DNA from: JACMLD01 sp033761915 | Lineage (GTDB): Bacteria > Bacteroidota > Bacteroidia > Chitinophagales > Chitinophagaceae | Reading direction: 5' to 3' | Assembly: GCA_033761915.1 (NCBI GenBank) | Contig: JANRMC010000290.1 | Span: 1-7,122, forward strand | Length of the DNA: 7,122 bases | In this document: positions 1 to 5,594 of the stretch, piece by piece | Layout of the letters: each line of letters opens with the position of its first letter | Numbering within the stretch: the first letter of the stretch is position 1 | The notes under the pieces: generated by a model | Seen by the model: only the letters and a program-made list of their open reading frames with translations | What the model was told of the DNA's origin: nothing | The model's database searches: none | Position numbers and translations under genes: made by a program

Positions 1-935
1 TTTATCTTGTCGTCTGCATTTGAAAATATATCTCTATCAACTTCTCTATTGAAATAAGGAAACGAGTATCCTATAACAACCAAAATGTCGGTTTTACTTA
101 ATATTTGTTTTGCATCGTTTCTTACTGTACGTGTATCGATATCATTCTTCCAAGAAAATTTTATATTGGTATCATACTCATCTTTTTTGCATATCATCAT
201 ATCCAATAGCTTTTGGGCGGTCATTTGATTAAATTGAAAATTTTCATACTCCAAGGATGTATCTAAATTTAATACATCCACTTCATTACCTTTTTTGAAA
301 AAACTGGCAGACCCATTTAATTTGACAATCTTATTACTGTGCAAATTTCTCCAACCATTAGCCTTTTCTTTTTGCGTTTTAACGGATAAGCTTATTTTCA
401 ATTTTCTTTGCGCATCTGTTAAAGATCGACTCTTCATAAAATTCAAGTATGCAAGCTCAAATTGAAGATCATAATTCCAGGAAATTATATTAATATTTGC
501 TGGTAGAACAAGACTACCGTCTGTTTCTCTTATAAGCAGAGTTGCCAAAAATGCATCGTATCTGTAATCAATTTGCTTTCCAATTTTTTCATAAATAGCT
601 ACATCTTCTGTCCTCAATTGAGACAAATGGTTATTTGAATAAAATGCACTTTTCAGATCTTTTTGCATTTGCTCGTAAGAAAAATAAGCGGCCATAAAAG
701 CATTTAACAAAGAATCATCTTCCTTCATTAAATGTAGTTTTTTAGCATACGTATCACTCGTATAATGTCCTTTAATTTTATCTAATAGTTGAGATAATTG
801 CTGTAATTTATTTTCATCTAACAAATTAAATTTGTCAAGATGATCAACAAACTTCTGCATTCTTTCATTCATATTCATTATTAAAGGCAATGCATTTGCA
901 CTGGCACCGGCACCCAATAAATAAGTAAGATTCAT
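1..935 (-). CDS. SIR2-like domain protein, probable NAD-binding/NAD-consuming effector (3' end outside window)
   Basis: Reading the minus strand from the ATG at 935-933 gives 311 codons with no stop, running off the left edge, so the C-terminus is missing. The start is well fixed: an in-frame TGA lies at 962-960 and the NAD-binding motif begins only seven residues in. Visible motifs: the Rossmann-type loop YLLGAGASANALP (residues 5-17, GAGAS at 8-12), IISWNYDLQFELA with N154 and D156 matching the SIR2 family NYD/NID motif, IVKLNGSASFF (203-213) at the place where sirtuin-type proteins carry HG, and ILVVIGYSFPYFNREVD (284-300), the GYS-type C-terminal NAD-binding strand of SIR2_2 proteins. The middle (about 21-150) is helical and charged. 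SIR2-domain proteins of this kind hydrolyse NAD+ in bacterial defence (ThsA of Thoeris, DSR1/DSR2, SIR2-HerA, SIR2-Argonaute pairs). The defence role here is inference. The gene is AT-rich (35 G/C in the 120 bases 1-60 plus 121-180), unlike the genes to its right. Odd point: N207 replaces the usual catalytic histidine. Confidence 0.85.
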   Translation of the reverse strand, partial: MNLTYLLGAGASANALPLIMNMNERMQKFVDHLDKFNLLDENKLQQLSQLLDKIKGHYTSDTYAKKLHLMKEDDSLLNAFMAAYFSYEQMQKDLKSAFYSNNHLSQLRTEDVAIYEKIGKQIDYRYDAFLATLLIRETDGSLVLPANINIISWNYDLQFELAYLNFMKSRSLTDAQRKLKISLSVKTQKEKANGWRNLHSNKIVKLNGSASFFKKGNEVDVLNLDTSLEYENFQFNQMTAQKLLDMMICKKDEYDTNIKFSWKNDIDTRTVRNDAKQILSKTDILVVIGYSFPYFNREVDRDIFSNADDKI

Positions 936-951
936 AAGTAAAGTTTTGCAG

Positions 952-982
952 CAAAATATTCATTAGCTAAAACCTAATCAAA
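952..982 (-). promoter_or_regulatory. weak candidate Bacteroidota promoter for the SIR2-like gene
   Basis: On the minus strand TTTG (complement of 979-982) is followed after 20 bases by TATTTTG (complement of 952-958). This resembles the Bacteroidota pattern TTTG-N19-TAnnTTTG but lacks one T in the downstream box. It would start transcription about 10 bases before the ATG at 935. Such short motifs are common in AT-rich DNA, so this is only a suggestion. Confidence 0.2.
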
Positions 983-1045
983 CACATTATATCCACAATA
1001 CTGTTAAAAAACTGGCACCTTGTGTATAGCATATTATTGCTGCCC

Positions 1046-1101
1046 AACTGTGCGACGCAACGATGCCGCCATGAAAGACCGCTGCTGGTTACACAAAAAA
1101 A
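1046..1101 (-). repeat. dispersed repeat, copy A (single arm)
   Basis: TGTGCGACGCAACGATGCC (1049-1067) is identical to 5519-5537, and 17 of its bases recur inverted at 5431-5447. The similarity continues through ATGAAA (1071-1076) to GCTGGTTACACAAAAAAA (1084-1101), matching the far ends of the palindrome at 5398-5569. Copy A aligns best with the left arm there, including the spacing between the core and the GGTTAC end. It stands alone, without an inverted partner nearby, about 110 bp before the SIR2-like start codon. Its terminal A-run is shared with the terminator next to it. Confidence 0.75.
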
Positions 1102-1125
1102 TAGCCACGCTTGCGGCGTGGCTAT
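1095..1125 (-). terminator. Rho-independent terminator of the osmC-oxidoreductase operon
   Basis: ATAGCCACGC (1101-1110) and GCGTGGCTAT (1116-1125) form a perfect 10-bp stem with a 5-base loop. On the minus strand the hairpin is followed by a run of seven T (complement of 1095-1101). It lies 21 bp past the stop codon of the oxidoreductase ending at 1147, so it should stop that operon before the SIR2-like gene. Confidence 0.87.
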
Positions 1126-1146
1126 TATATTTATTTATTGGTTTAC

Positions 1147-2580
1147 TTATAAACTCAGATTCCAGCCATCGCGGTATTCCCGCTTTACAAACTGGTTGGC
1201 TTCATCAAAATTGGTAATCTTCATATTCTTTGCATCCCATAACAGTTTTTTGCGGCCCAGGTATTTATCATCCCATCCTTTCAGGTTGGGGTTCTTCATT
1301 AAAAAACTGCGTATGGCCAGGTTGCCTATTAAAATACTTTCTGTAAACGGCCCTGCAAACTCAAAGGGGCTGCTGGTTACGCCTTTGCCATAACCAGCTA
1401 TGCAGGCATTTACCCATTGCACATAATGACCTTCGGGTACACGTGCTATGGTGGGTGCCGGTAATTTTTCTTTCATTCTAACGGTGGGTAACAGCCGTGG
1501 GTTGGCACCATAGCAATCGGCCATTAATTTTCCTTTGGTGCCGGTAAACAATACACCACCATCCCAGTTGCCCATTTTTTCATCGGGCAATAATTCATCG
1601 GGCCGCTGGGGTAATAAACCTCCATCGTACCAGCTTACTTTTATAGTGCCCTTCCCTGTTTTTTTAGGATAGGTTAAATGAATGATGGAAGAAGCCGGAC
1701 AGGCATCGGTGTTTTGGGTATCATTCCACATCTCCTTCCACATAGTGGCCACACTGGCTTCCACATCGGTTGGGTAATCTATAGGCAGGCAACGAAACAC
1801 GGGGTCCATAATATGGCAGGCCATATCGCCCAGCGCACCGGTACCAAAAGCCCACCAGCCACGCCAGTTAAATGGCAGGTAAGCGGGGTTAAAGTCAATC
1901 ATTTTAGCAGGGCCAATCCATAAATCCCAATTCAATTCGGTGGGCACATCAAACTTACCGGTGGGGGTGGGTATGCCTTGTGGCCATACGGGGCGGTTGG
2001 TCCAGCAATCTACTCGGGTTACATCGCCAATCATTCCGGCGTCAATCAGTTCTTTTGTTCTTCGTACCCCATCGCCACTGCCACCCTGGTTGCCCATTTG
2101 TGTTACCACTTTATATTTTTTGGCTGCTTGTGTTAATATGCGTGCCTCATAAATATCGTGCGTTAACGGTTTTTGTGTGTATACATGTTTGCCCAATTGC
2201 ATGGCGGCAAGTGTTGCCACGGCATGCGTGTTATCGGGTGTTGAAATGCTGCAGGCGTCAATATTATTTTTTTCTTTCTCCAGCATTTCACGGAAGTCTT
2301 TGTAATAAGTGGCTTTAGAAAATTGCTTTACGCTGCCTTTTGCCTGCCGATCGTCCACATCGCAAAGCGCTACAATATTTACTTTGGGGCTTTTGGCAAA
2401 CTCCATCAAATCGCTGCTGCCCTTGCCACCCACGCCTATGCCGGCAATATTTAATTTATCGCTGGGGGCAATAAAGCCACGGCCCAATACATGGCGCGGC
2501 ACAATAAAGAAGCCAGCGGCGGTAACAGTGCTGTTGCGTATAAAATTTCTCCTGCTTTTTTGCAGCTGTTTATTTTTCAT
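1147..2580 (-). CDS. Tat-exported Gfo/Idh/MocA family oxidoreductase (477 aa, QKP variant)
   Basis: NAD(P)-dependent sugar oxidoreductase of the Gfo/Idh/MocA family, probably acting outside the cytoplasm. The N-terminus has a twin-arginine signal, SRRNFI (residues 9-14), then the short apolar stretch TAAGFFIV and no obvious AxA cleavage site. The Rossmann domain starts at KLNIAGIGVGGKG (42-54) with the GxGxxG-like loop, followed by ALCDVDD (71-77) ending the second strand. STPDNTHA (113-120) and GKHVYTQKP (130-138) follow; the family's EKP signature is QKP here, so the lysine is kept and the glutamate lost. The C-terminal domain carries GDMACHIMD (251-259) with H256 and D259 in the usual place of the catalytic histidine motif. 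The protein ends with the MKITNFDEANQFVKR block also seen in the upstream paralog. It is the last gene of the minus-strand operon, 59 bp after that paralog. Family assignment is firm; the substrate is unknown, and sugar C3 oxidation is inferred from the DUF1080 neighbour. Confidence 0.93.
   Translation of the reverse strand: MKNKQLQKSRRNFIRNSTVTAAGFFIVPRHVLGRGFIAPSDKLNIAGIGVGGKGSSDLMEFAKSPKVNIVALCDVDDRQAKGSVKQFSKATYYKDFREMLEKEKNNIDACSISTPDNTHAVATLAAMQLGKHVYTQKPLTHDIYEARILTQAAKKYKVVTQMGNQGGSGDGVRRTKELIDAGMIGDVTRVDCWTNRPVWPQGIPTPTGKFDVPTELNWDLWIGPAKMIDFNPAYLPFNWRGWWAFGTGALGDMACHIMDPVFRCLPIDYPTDVEASVATMWKEMWNDTQNTDACPASSIIHLTYPKKTGKGTIKVSWYDGGLLPQRPDELLPDEKMGNWDGGVLFTGTKGKLMADCYGANPRLLPTVRMKEKLPAPTIARVPEGHYVQWVNACIAGYGKGVTSSPFEFAGPFTESILIGNLAIRSFLMKNPNLKGWDDKYLGRKKLLWDAKNMKITNFDEANQFVKREYRDGWNLSL
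2444..2496 (-). repeat. 53-nt block identical to 3928-3980 in the upstream paralog
   Basis: These 53 bases are identical, third codon positions included, to 3928-3980 in the neighbouring paralog. They encode the segment RHVLGRGFIAPSDKLNI at the Tat-signal/Rossmann junction. Mismatches flank the block at once on both sides (G versus A at one end, C versus G at the other). Confidence 0.95.
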
Positions 2581-2639
2581 TCAGCAAACGTTTAAATGGT
2601 TTTAGTTTTGGTTGCGTGTTATTAATTATTAATTCTTCA

Positions 2640-4070
2640 TTATAAATTCATACTGTAACTACCCCTGTAATTTCTTTTTACAAACTGGTTGGCCACATCA
2701 AAATTGGTAATGCGCATATCCTGTCCGTTCCATAATAATTTTTTACGTCCGGGAAAGTTATTGCCCTCTTTATAAAAGAAACTGCGCACGGCCAGATTGC
2801 CCATTAAAACAGTTTCTGTTAATGGACCGGCAATATCAAAATTAGAACTGGTAAATGTGCCATACCCTTTTTTACAGGCCTGTACCCATTGCTGCTGATG
2901 CCCATCCCAACTGCCCGGCACCAAGGCCTGTTTAGGAGCTGGCAGTTTTGCTGTTTTCATTTTTGCCGTGGGTAGTAAGGTGGCGTTGCGGCCAAAGAGG
3001 CCCGCCATAATTTTTCCTTTGCTGCCTTCAAATATCATTCCCCCATCCCACTCTGCCATGGCTTCATCGGGCAATAATTCATCGGGTCTTTTAGGTGTAA
3101 TGCCACCATCATACCAAATCATTTCCACGGGTTTTAAATTACCCCGCTGCGGAAACTGTATATGAATTTTTGAAGAAGAGGGATAGCTGTCTGTATAAAA
3201 CACTTCCTGAAAGAAGCCGGTATAGCTGCGGGTAACGCTGCATTCTACCGCTGTGGGGTAGCCCAATTTTAAAGCTCTGAAAGGCACATCAATAAAATGA
3301 CAACCCATATCGCCCAGCGAACCCGTACCAAAATCTACCCAGCCGCGCCAGATGGCTGGCACATAGGCCGGGTTAAAATCTCTGAAGGGGGCGGTGCCCA
3401 GCCACAAATCCCAATCTAATTCTGCCGGCACGGCAAAACTGCCTTTGGGTGTGGGTATGCTTTGTGGCCAGGTGGGGCGGTTGGTCCATACATGCACGGT
3501 ATGCACTTGGCCAATTACACCTTCCTGTATCCATGTTTCTACCTTACGGGTATCATCGCCACTGCTGCCCTGGTTACCCATTTGTGTAACCACTTTGTAT
3601 TTGTGTGCCGCCTGCGTTAATATTCTGGCCTCTGCTATATCATGTGTTAATGGTTTTTCTACATACACATGCTTGCCCAGCTGCATGCAGGCAAGCGCCT
3701 GCACACCGTGCATATGGTCGGGCGTGCTTACAATAACCGCATCAATGTTTTTAGCTTCCTTCTCCAGCATTACCCGATAGTCTTTGTAATAAACAGCCTT
3801 ATCGTGTTTTTTACGGTTATTGGCACTCATGCGGTCATCCACATCGCAAAGGGCCACAATATTTTCAGCGCCATTATTAAAGGCCTGCTTAATATTAAAG
3901 TCTCCTTTGCCGCCGGCGCCAATAGCAGCAATATTTAATTTATCGCTGGGGGCAATAAAGCCACGGCCCAATACATGGCGGGGTACAATAAAAAATCCTG
4001 CAGCTGCCAAAGAAGTATTTTTAATAAAACTTCTGCGGGCTGTTTTATCAGCAAGCTTTCTTTTGTTCAT
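2640..4070 (-). CDS. Tat-exported Gfo/Idh/MocA family oxidoreductase (476 aa)
   Basis: Paralog of the gene downstream, of nearly the same length and the same architecture. The Tat motif is ARRSFIK (residues 11-17), followed by LAAAGFFIVPRHVLG. The Rossmann domain begins at KLNIAAIGAGGKG (44-56), then ALCDVDD (73-79), STPDHMHG (115-122) and a canonical EKP (138-140) in GKHVYVEKPLTHD. The C-terminal domain has GDMGCHFID (253-261), with H258 and D261 as the likely catalytic/structural pair, and further shared signatures WYDGGITPKRPDELLP and ITNFDVANQFVKR. Gfo/Idh/MocA enzymes oxidise or reduce sugar hydroxyls with NAD(P); exported members can carry a tightly bound cofactor, as known for Zymomonas glucose-fructose oxidoreductase. 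The gene starts 45 bp after the osmC stop on the same strand and its paralog follows 59 bp later, so the three are probably cotranscribed. The two paralogs may form a heteromer or act on different sugars; the sequence does not decide this. Confidence 0.94.
   Translation of the reverse strand: MNKRKLADKTARRSFIKNTSLAAAGFFIVPRHVLGRGFIAPSDKLNIAAIGAGGKGDFNIKQAFNNGAENIVALCDVDDRMSANNRKKHDKAVYYKDYRVMLEKEAKNIDAVIVSTPDHMHGVQALACMQLGKHVYVEKPLTHDIAEARILTQAAHKYKVVTQMGNQGSSGDDTRKVETWIQEGVIGQVHTVHVWTNRPTWPQSIPTPKGSFAVPAELDWDLWLGTAPFRDFNPAYVPAIWRGWVDFGTGSLGDMGCHFIDVPFRALKLGYPTAVECSVTRSYTGFFQEVFYTDSYPSSSKIHIQFPQRGNLKPVEMIWYDGGITPKRPDELLPDEAMAEWDGGMIFEGSKGKIMAGLFGRNATLLPTAKMKTAKLPAPKQALVPGSWDGHQQQWVQACKKGYGTFTSSNFDIAGPLTETVLMGNLAVRSFFYKEGNNFPGRKKLLWNGQDMRITNFDVANQFVKRNYRGSYSMNL
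3928..3980 (-). repeat. 53-nt block identical to 2444-2496 in the downstream paralog
   Basis: Partner of the identical block in the downstream oxidoreductase gene, in the same orientation and at the equivalent codons. The rest of the two genes has diverged widely at the DNA level, including most synonymous positions nearby, so recent gene conversion or strong local constraint is suggested. Confidence 0.95.
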
Positions 4071-4115
4071 AGCAATAAGATGGTTTTATGTGTGGAGTTT
4101 AGTAACAACTGCCTG

Positions 4116-4526
4116 TTACACCAATTGTGCATCCAGACTTATTTCCATATTCAGTGCTTTGCTTACGGGGCAATTGGCTTTGGCATCGGCCGCACACTCG
4201 ATAAACTGATCGGCGCTGATGCCGGGTACACTGGCCTTTAATACAATATGCGATGAAGTAATTACACCTGCTTCTAAAGTAATGGTGGATGTAGCTTCTA
4301 ACTGAGCCGGGGTAAAACCTGCTGCACCTAATACAAAACTCAGCTTCATGGCAAAACAACCGGCATGAGCGGCAGCAATTAATTCTTCAGGGTTGGTATA
4401 AGTGCCATCTTCAAAACGAGATTTAAAATCATAAGAAGTACTGCTTAATACTTTACTTTGAGTGGTAAGGTTGCCATTTCCTTCTTTTCCAGAACCGTTC
4501 CAGATAGCGGTAGCGCTGCGTTTCAT
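4116..4526 (-). CDS. osmC: OsmC-family peroxiredoxin (organic hydroperoxide reductase)
   Basis: A 136-residue cytoplasmic thiol peroxidase of the OsmC/Ohr superfamily that reduces organic and fatty-acid hydroperoxides. The whole length aligns with the OsmC type: ATAIWNGSGKEGNG at residues 5-18, SRFEDGTYTNPEELIAAAHA (36-55) with R37 and E47/E48 in the positions that orient the peroxidatic cysteine, C57 in AHAGCFAMKLS, and the resolving cysteine C119 in NCPVSKAL. C111 is an additional cysteine. The C-terminus MEISLDAQLV is typical. Length matches the family (about 135-145 residues). The gene is divergent from csaA with a 31-bp spacer and sits just upstream of the two oxidoreductases on the same strand. 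No convincing intrinsic terminator separates it from them, so readthrough is likely. Confidence 0.95.
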   Translation of the reverse strand: MKRSATAIWNGSGKEGNGNLTTQSKVLSSTSYDFKSRFEDGTYTNPEELIAAAHAGCFAMKLSFVLGAAGFTPAQLEATSTITLEAGVITSSHIVLKASVPGISADQFIECAADAKANCPVSKALNMEISLDAQLV

Positions 4527-4557
4527 AATTGTTTATTTTTAATTTAAAGTTTATACA
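4527..4557. promoter_or_regulatory. divergent osmC/csaA spacer, likely overlapping promoters
   Basis: Only 31 strongly AT-rich bases separate the start codons of osmC (minus) and csaA (plus). Promoters for both genes must lie here or extend into the opposite coding region, so their expression may be linked. No clean TTTG-N19-TAnnTTTG match or Shine-Dalgarno site is visible on either strand; the A/T-rich leaders fit Bacteroidota translation starts. Confidence 0.35.
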
Positions 4558-4890
4558 ATGCTTATTAGTTGGGAGGACTTTGAAAAGGTTGACATAAGAG
4601 TTGGAACCATACTGGAAGTTAGTGATTTTCCAAAAGCAAAAAAGCCCGCATATCAATTAAAAATTGATTTCGGAATACTGGGCACCATGCAATCATCGGC
4701 ACAAATAACCACTCATTACAAAAAAGAAGAATTGGTGGGCCGGCAGGTGGTGGCCGTGGTTAATTTTCCGCCCCGGCAAATAGCTAATTTTTTCAGTCAA
4801 TGCCTGATACTGGGTGTGTATAATGAAAACAAAGAAGTAATTTTATTGCAACCGCAACAACCGGTAACCAACGGAATGAAAATTGGCTGA
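4558..4890 (+). CDS. csaA: CsaA-like tRNA-binding-fold chaperone
   Basis: This 110-residue protein has the same length and layout as Bacillus subtilis CsaA, a homodimeric OB-fold protein related to the C-terminal tRNA-binding domain of bacterial methionyl-tRNA synthetase. Visible signatures: FEKVDIRVGTILEV (8-21), IDFGILGTMQSSAQIT (36-51), the highly conserved VVNFPPRQIA (67-76), LLQP (96-99) and the end NGMKIG. CsaA was described as a chaperone with export-related activity and is often annotated as a tRNA-binding protein; the cellular role is less certain than the family. It starts at the first ATG after the osmC divergence and ends 3 bp before ogt, so the two should be cotranscribed and probably translationally coupled. 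Confidence 0.95.
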   Translation: MLISWEDFEKVDIRVGTILEVSDFPKAKKPAYQLKIDFGILGTMQSSAQITTHYKKEELVGRQVVAVVNFPPRQIANFFSQCLILGVYNENKEVILLQPQQPVTNGMKIG

Positions 4891-4893
4891 TAC

Positions 4894-5397
4894 ATGAGTA
4901 ACCAATACACTGCTTATTATACTTCTCCACTGGGTGCCATACGCATCAGCAGTAATGATGCTGCTGTTAACGAAGTACATTTTTTACACGAAGATGAAGT
5001 GGCAGGAGAAGCAACACCTGTGGCACAACGCCCCAAGGTATTACAGCAATGCATTAACCAGCTGATAGAATATTTTAACGGAGACCGTAAAGATTTTACC
5101 GTGCCGCTGCAGCAACCCGGCACCGATTTTCAGCAAAAAGTATGGGGCGAGTTATTGCATATTCCCTTTGGTAAAACTATTTCTTACTTAGATCTTTCAA
5201 AACGCATCGGAGATGTAAAAGCCATCCGCGCCGCAGCATCTACCAATGGTAAAAATAAAATTGGCATCATTGTGCCCTGCCACCGGGTTATTGGCAGCAA
5301 TCAGGATTTAGTGGGCTATGCCGGCGGACTATGGCGCAAAAAATGGTTATTAGAACACGAGCAAAAATTAGCGTACGGTATACAAACTCTTTTTTAA
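4894..5397 (+). CDS. ogt: methylated-DNA--protein-cysteine S-methyltransferase
   Basis: Suicidal DNA repair protein that moves the alkyl group from O6-alkylguanine (and O4-alkylthymine) to its own cysteine. The 167 residues match stand-alone Ogt/MGMT proteins, with no Ada-type regulatory domain. The active site IIVPCHRVIG holds acceptor C129 and H130. From the family spacing, R112 (arginine finger, in KAIRAAAS), Y98 (in ISYLDL) and the hinge N121 are all present. The residue after N121 is lysine where most relatives have proline (NK rather than NP). The C-terminal LVGYAGGLWRKKWLLEHE (139-156) is the usual substrate-pocket segment. The gene follows csaA by 3 bp. Its stop codon directly abuts the palindromic repeat, which may also stop transcription. 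Confidence 0.96.
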   Translation: MSNQYTAYYTSPLGAIRISSNDAAVNEVHFLHEDEVAGEATPVAQRPKVLQQCINQLIEYFNGDRKDFTVPLQQPGTDFQQKVWGELLHIPFGKTISYLDLSKRIGDVKAIRAAASTNGKNKIGIIVPCHRVIGSNQDLVGYAGGLWRKKWLLEHEQKLAYGIQTLF

Positions 5398-5452
5398 TTT
5401 TTTGTTACCAGCCGCAGTTTTTCATAGCATCATCGTTGCGTCGCACACTTCA
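5398..5452 (+). repeat. dispersed repeat, copy B (left arm of palindrome)
   Basis: Plus-strand arm running from the T-run and GTTACCAGC end through CAGTTTTTCAT to the conserved core at 5431-5452. It resembles copy A (1046-1101, opposite strand) more than it resembles its own partner arm in the segment between the GGTTAC end and the core. Confidence 0.78.
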
Positions 5453-5513
5453 ACATTGGCATTTCTGATTTGAGATTTGAGATTTCAAACCAGAAATATC
5501 AAATCTCAAATGC

Positions 5514-5569
5514 TGAAGTGTGCGACGCAACGATGCCCAACCGGAGTTACAAAAGCTGGTTACAAAAAA
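5514..5569 (-). repeat. dispersed repeat, copy C (right arm of palindrome)
   Basis: Minus-strand arm with the same 22-nt core as copy B and the GCTGGTTAC-A-run end. The segment between core and end (5538-5554, containing CCGGAGTTACAAAA) differs from copies A and B, so only core and ends are shared by all three. Confidence 0.78.
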
Positions 5570-5594
5570 TAAAACACAATAAACGAATGCTTCT

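Larger units (their letters stand above)
5398..5569. repeat. 172-bp nested palindrome made of two inverted repeat arms (REP/MITE-like)
   Basis: Three levels of inverted symmetry are visible. Outer ends TTTTTTGTTACCAGC (5398-5412) and GCTGGTTACAAAAAA (5555-5569) pair with one mismatch. The core 5431-5452 and 5514-5535 is a perfect 22-nt inverted repeat containing CATCGTTGCGTCGCACA. The centre ATTTGAGATTTGA (5468-5480) pairs perfectly with 5499-5511. The element fills 172 of the 197 bases between the ogt stop and the next start codon and holds no credible gene. It may be a non-autonomous mobile element, a REP-type doublet, or a transcribed hairpin acting as a terminator for ogt. Confidence 0.85.

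Noticed and set aside
1022..1393. Plus-strand open frames at 1020-1217 and 1022-1393
   Set aside because: They run across the repeat copy and terminator and then antisense through a well-supported oxidoreductase gene; the translations have no recognisable motif.
2581..2639. Promoter or hairpin in the spacer between the tandem oxidoreductases
   Set aside because: The 59 bases are AT-rich with short TAAT repeats, but show no convincing promoter pair or stable stem.
4102..4119. Hairpin GTAACA / TGTTAC just after the osmC stop as a terminator
   Set aside because: The stem is only six base pairs, AT-rich, and has no U-run on the minus strand, so it does not qualify as an intrinsic terminator.
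4099..4656. Minus-strand open frames at 4099-4359 and 4453-4656
   Set aside because: Both are alternative frames of osmC or of the osmC/csaA junction; the OsmC frame has full-length family motifs and they have none.
5468..5487. Tandem GATTTGA units as a CRISPR or tandem-repeat array
   Set aside because: Only two full units with no spacers; they belong to the centre of the palindrome.
1046..5569. The three repeat copies as terminal repeats of a composite transposon
   Set aside because: No transposase lies between them, the enclosed genes are ordinary chromosomal ones, and no target-site duplication is visible around the copies.
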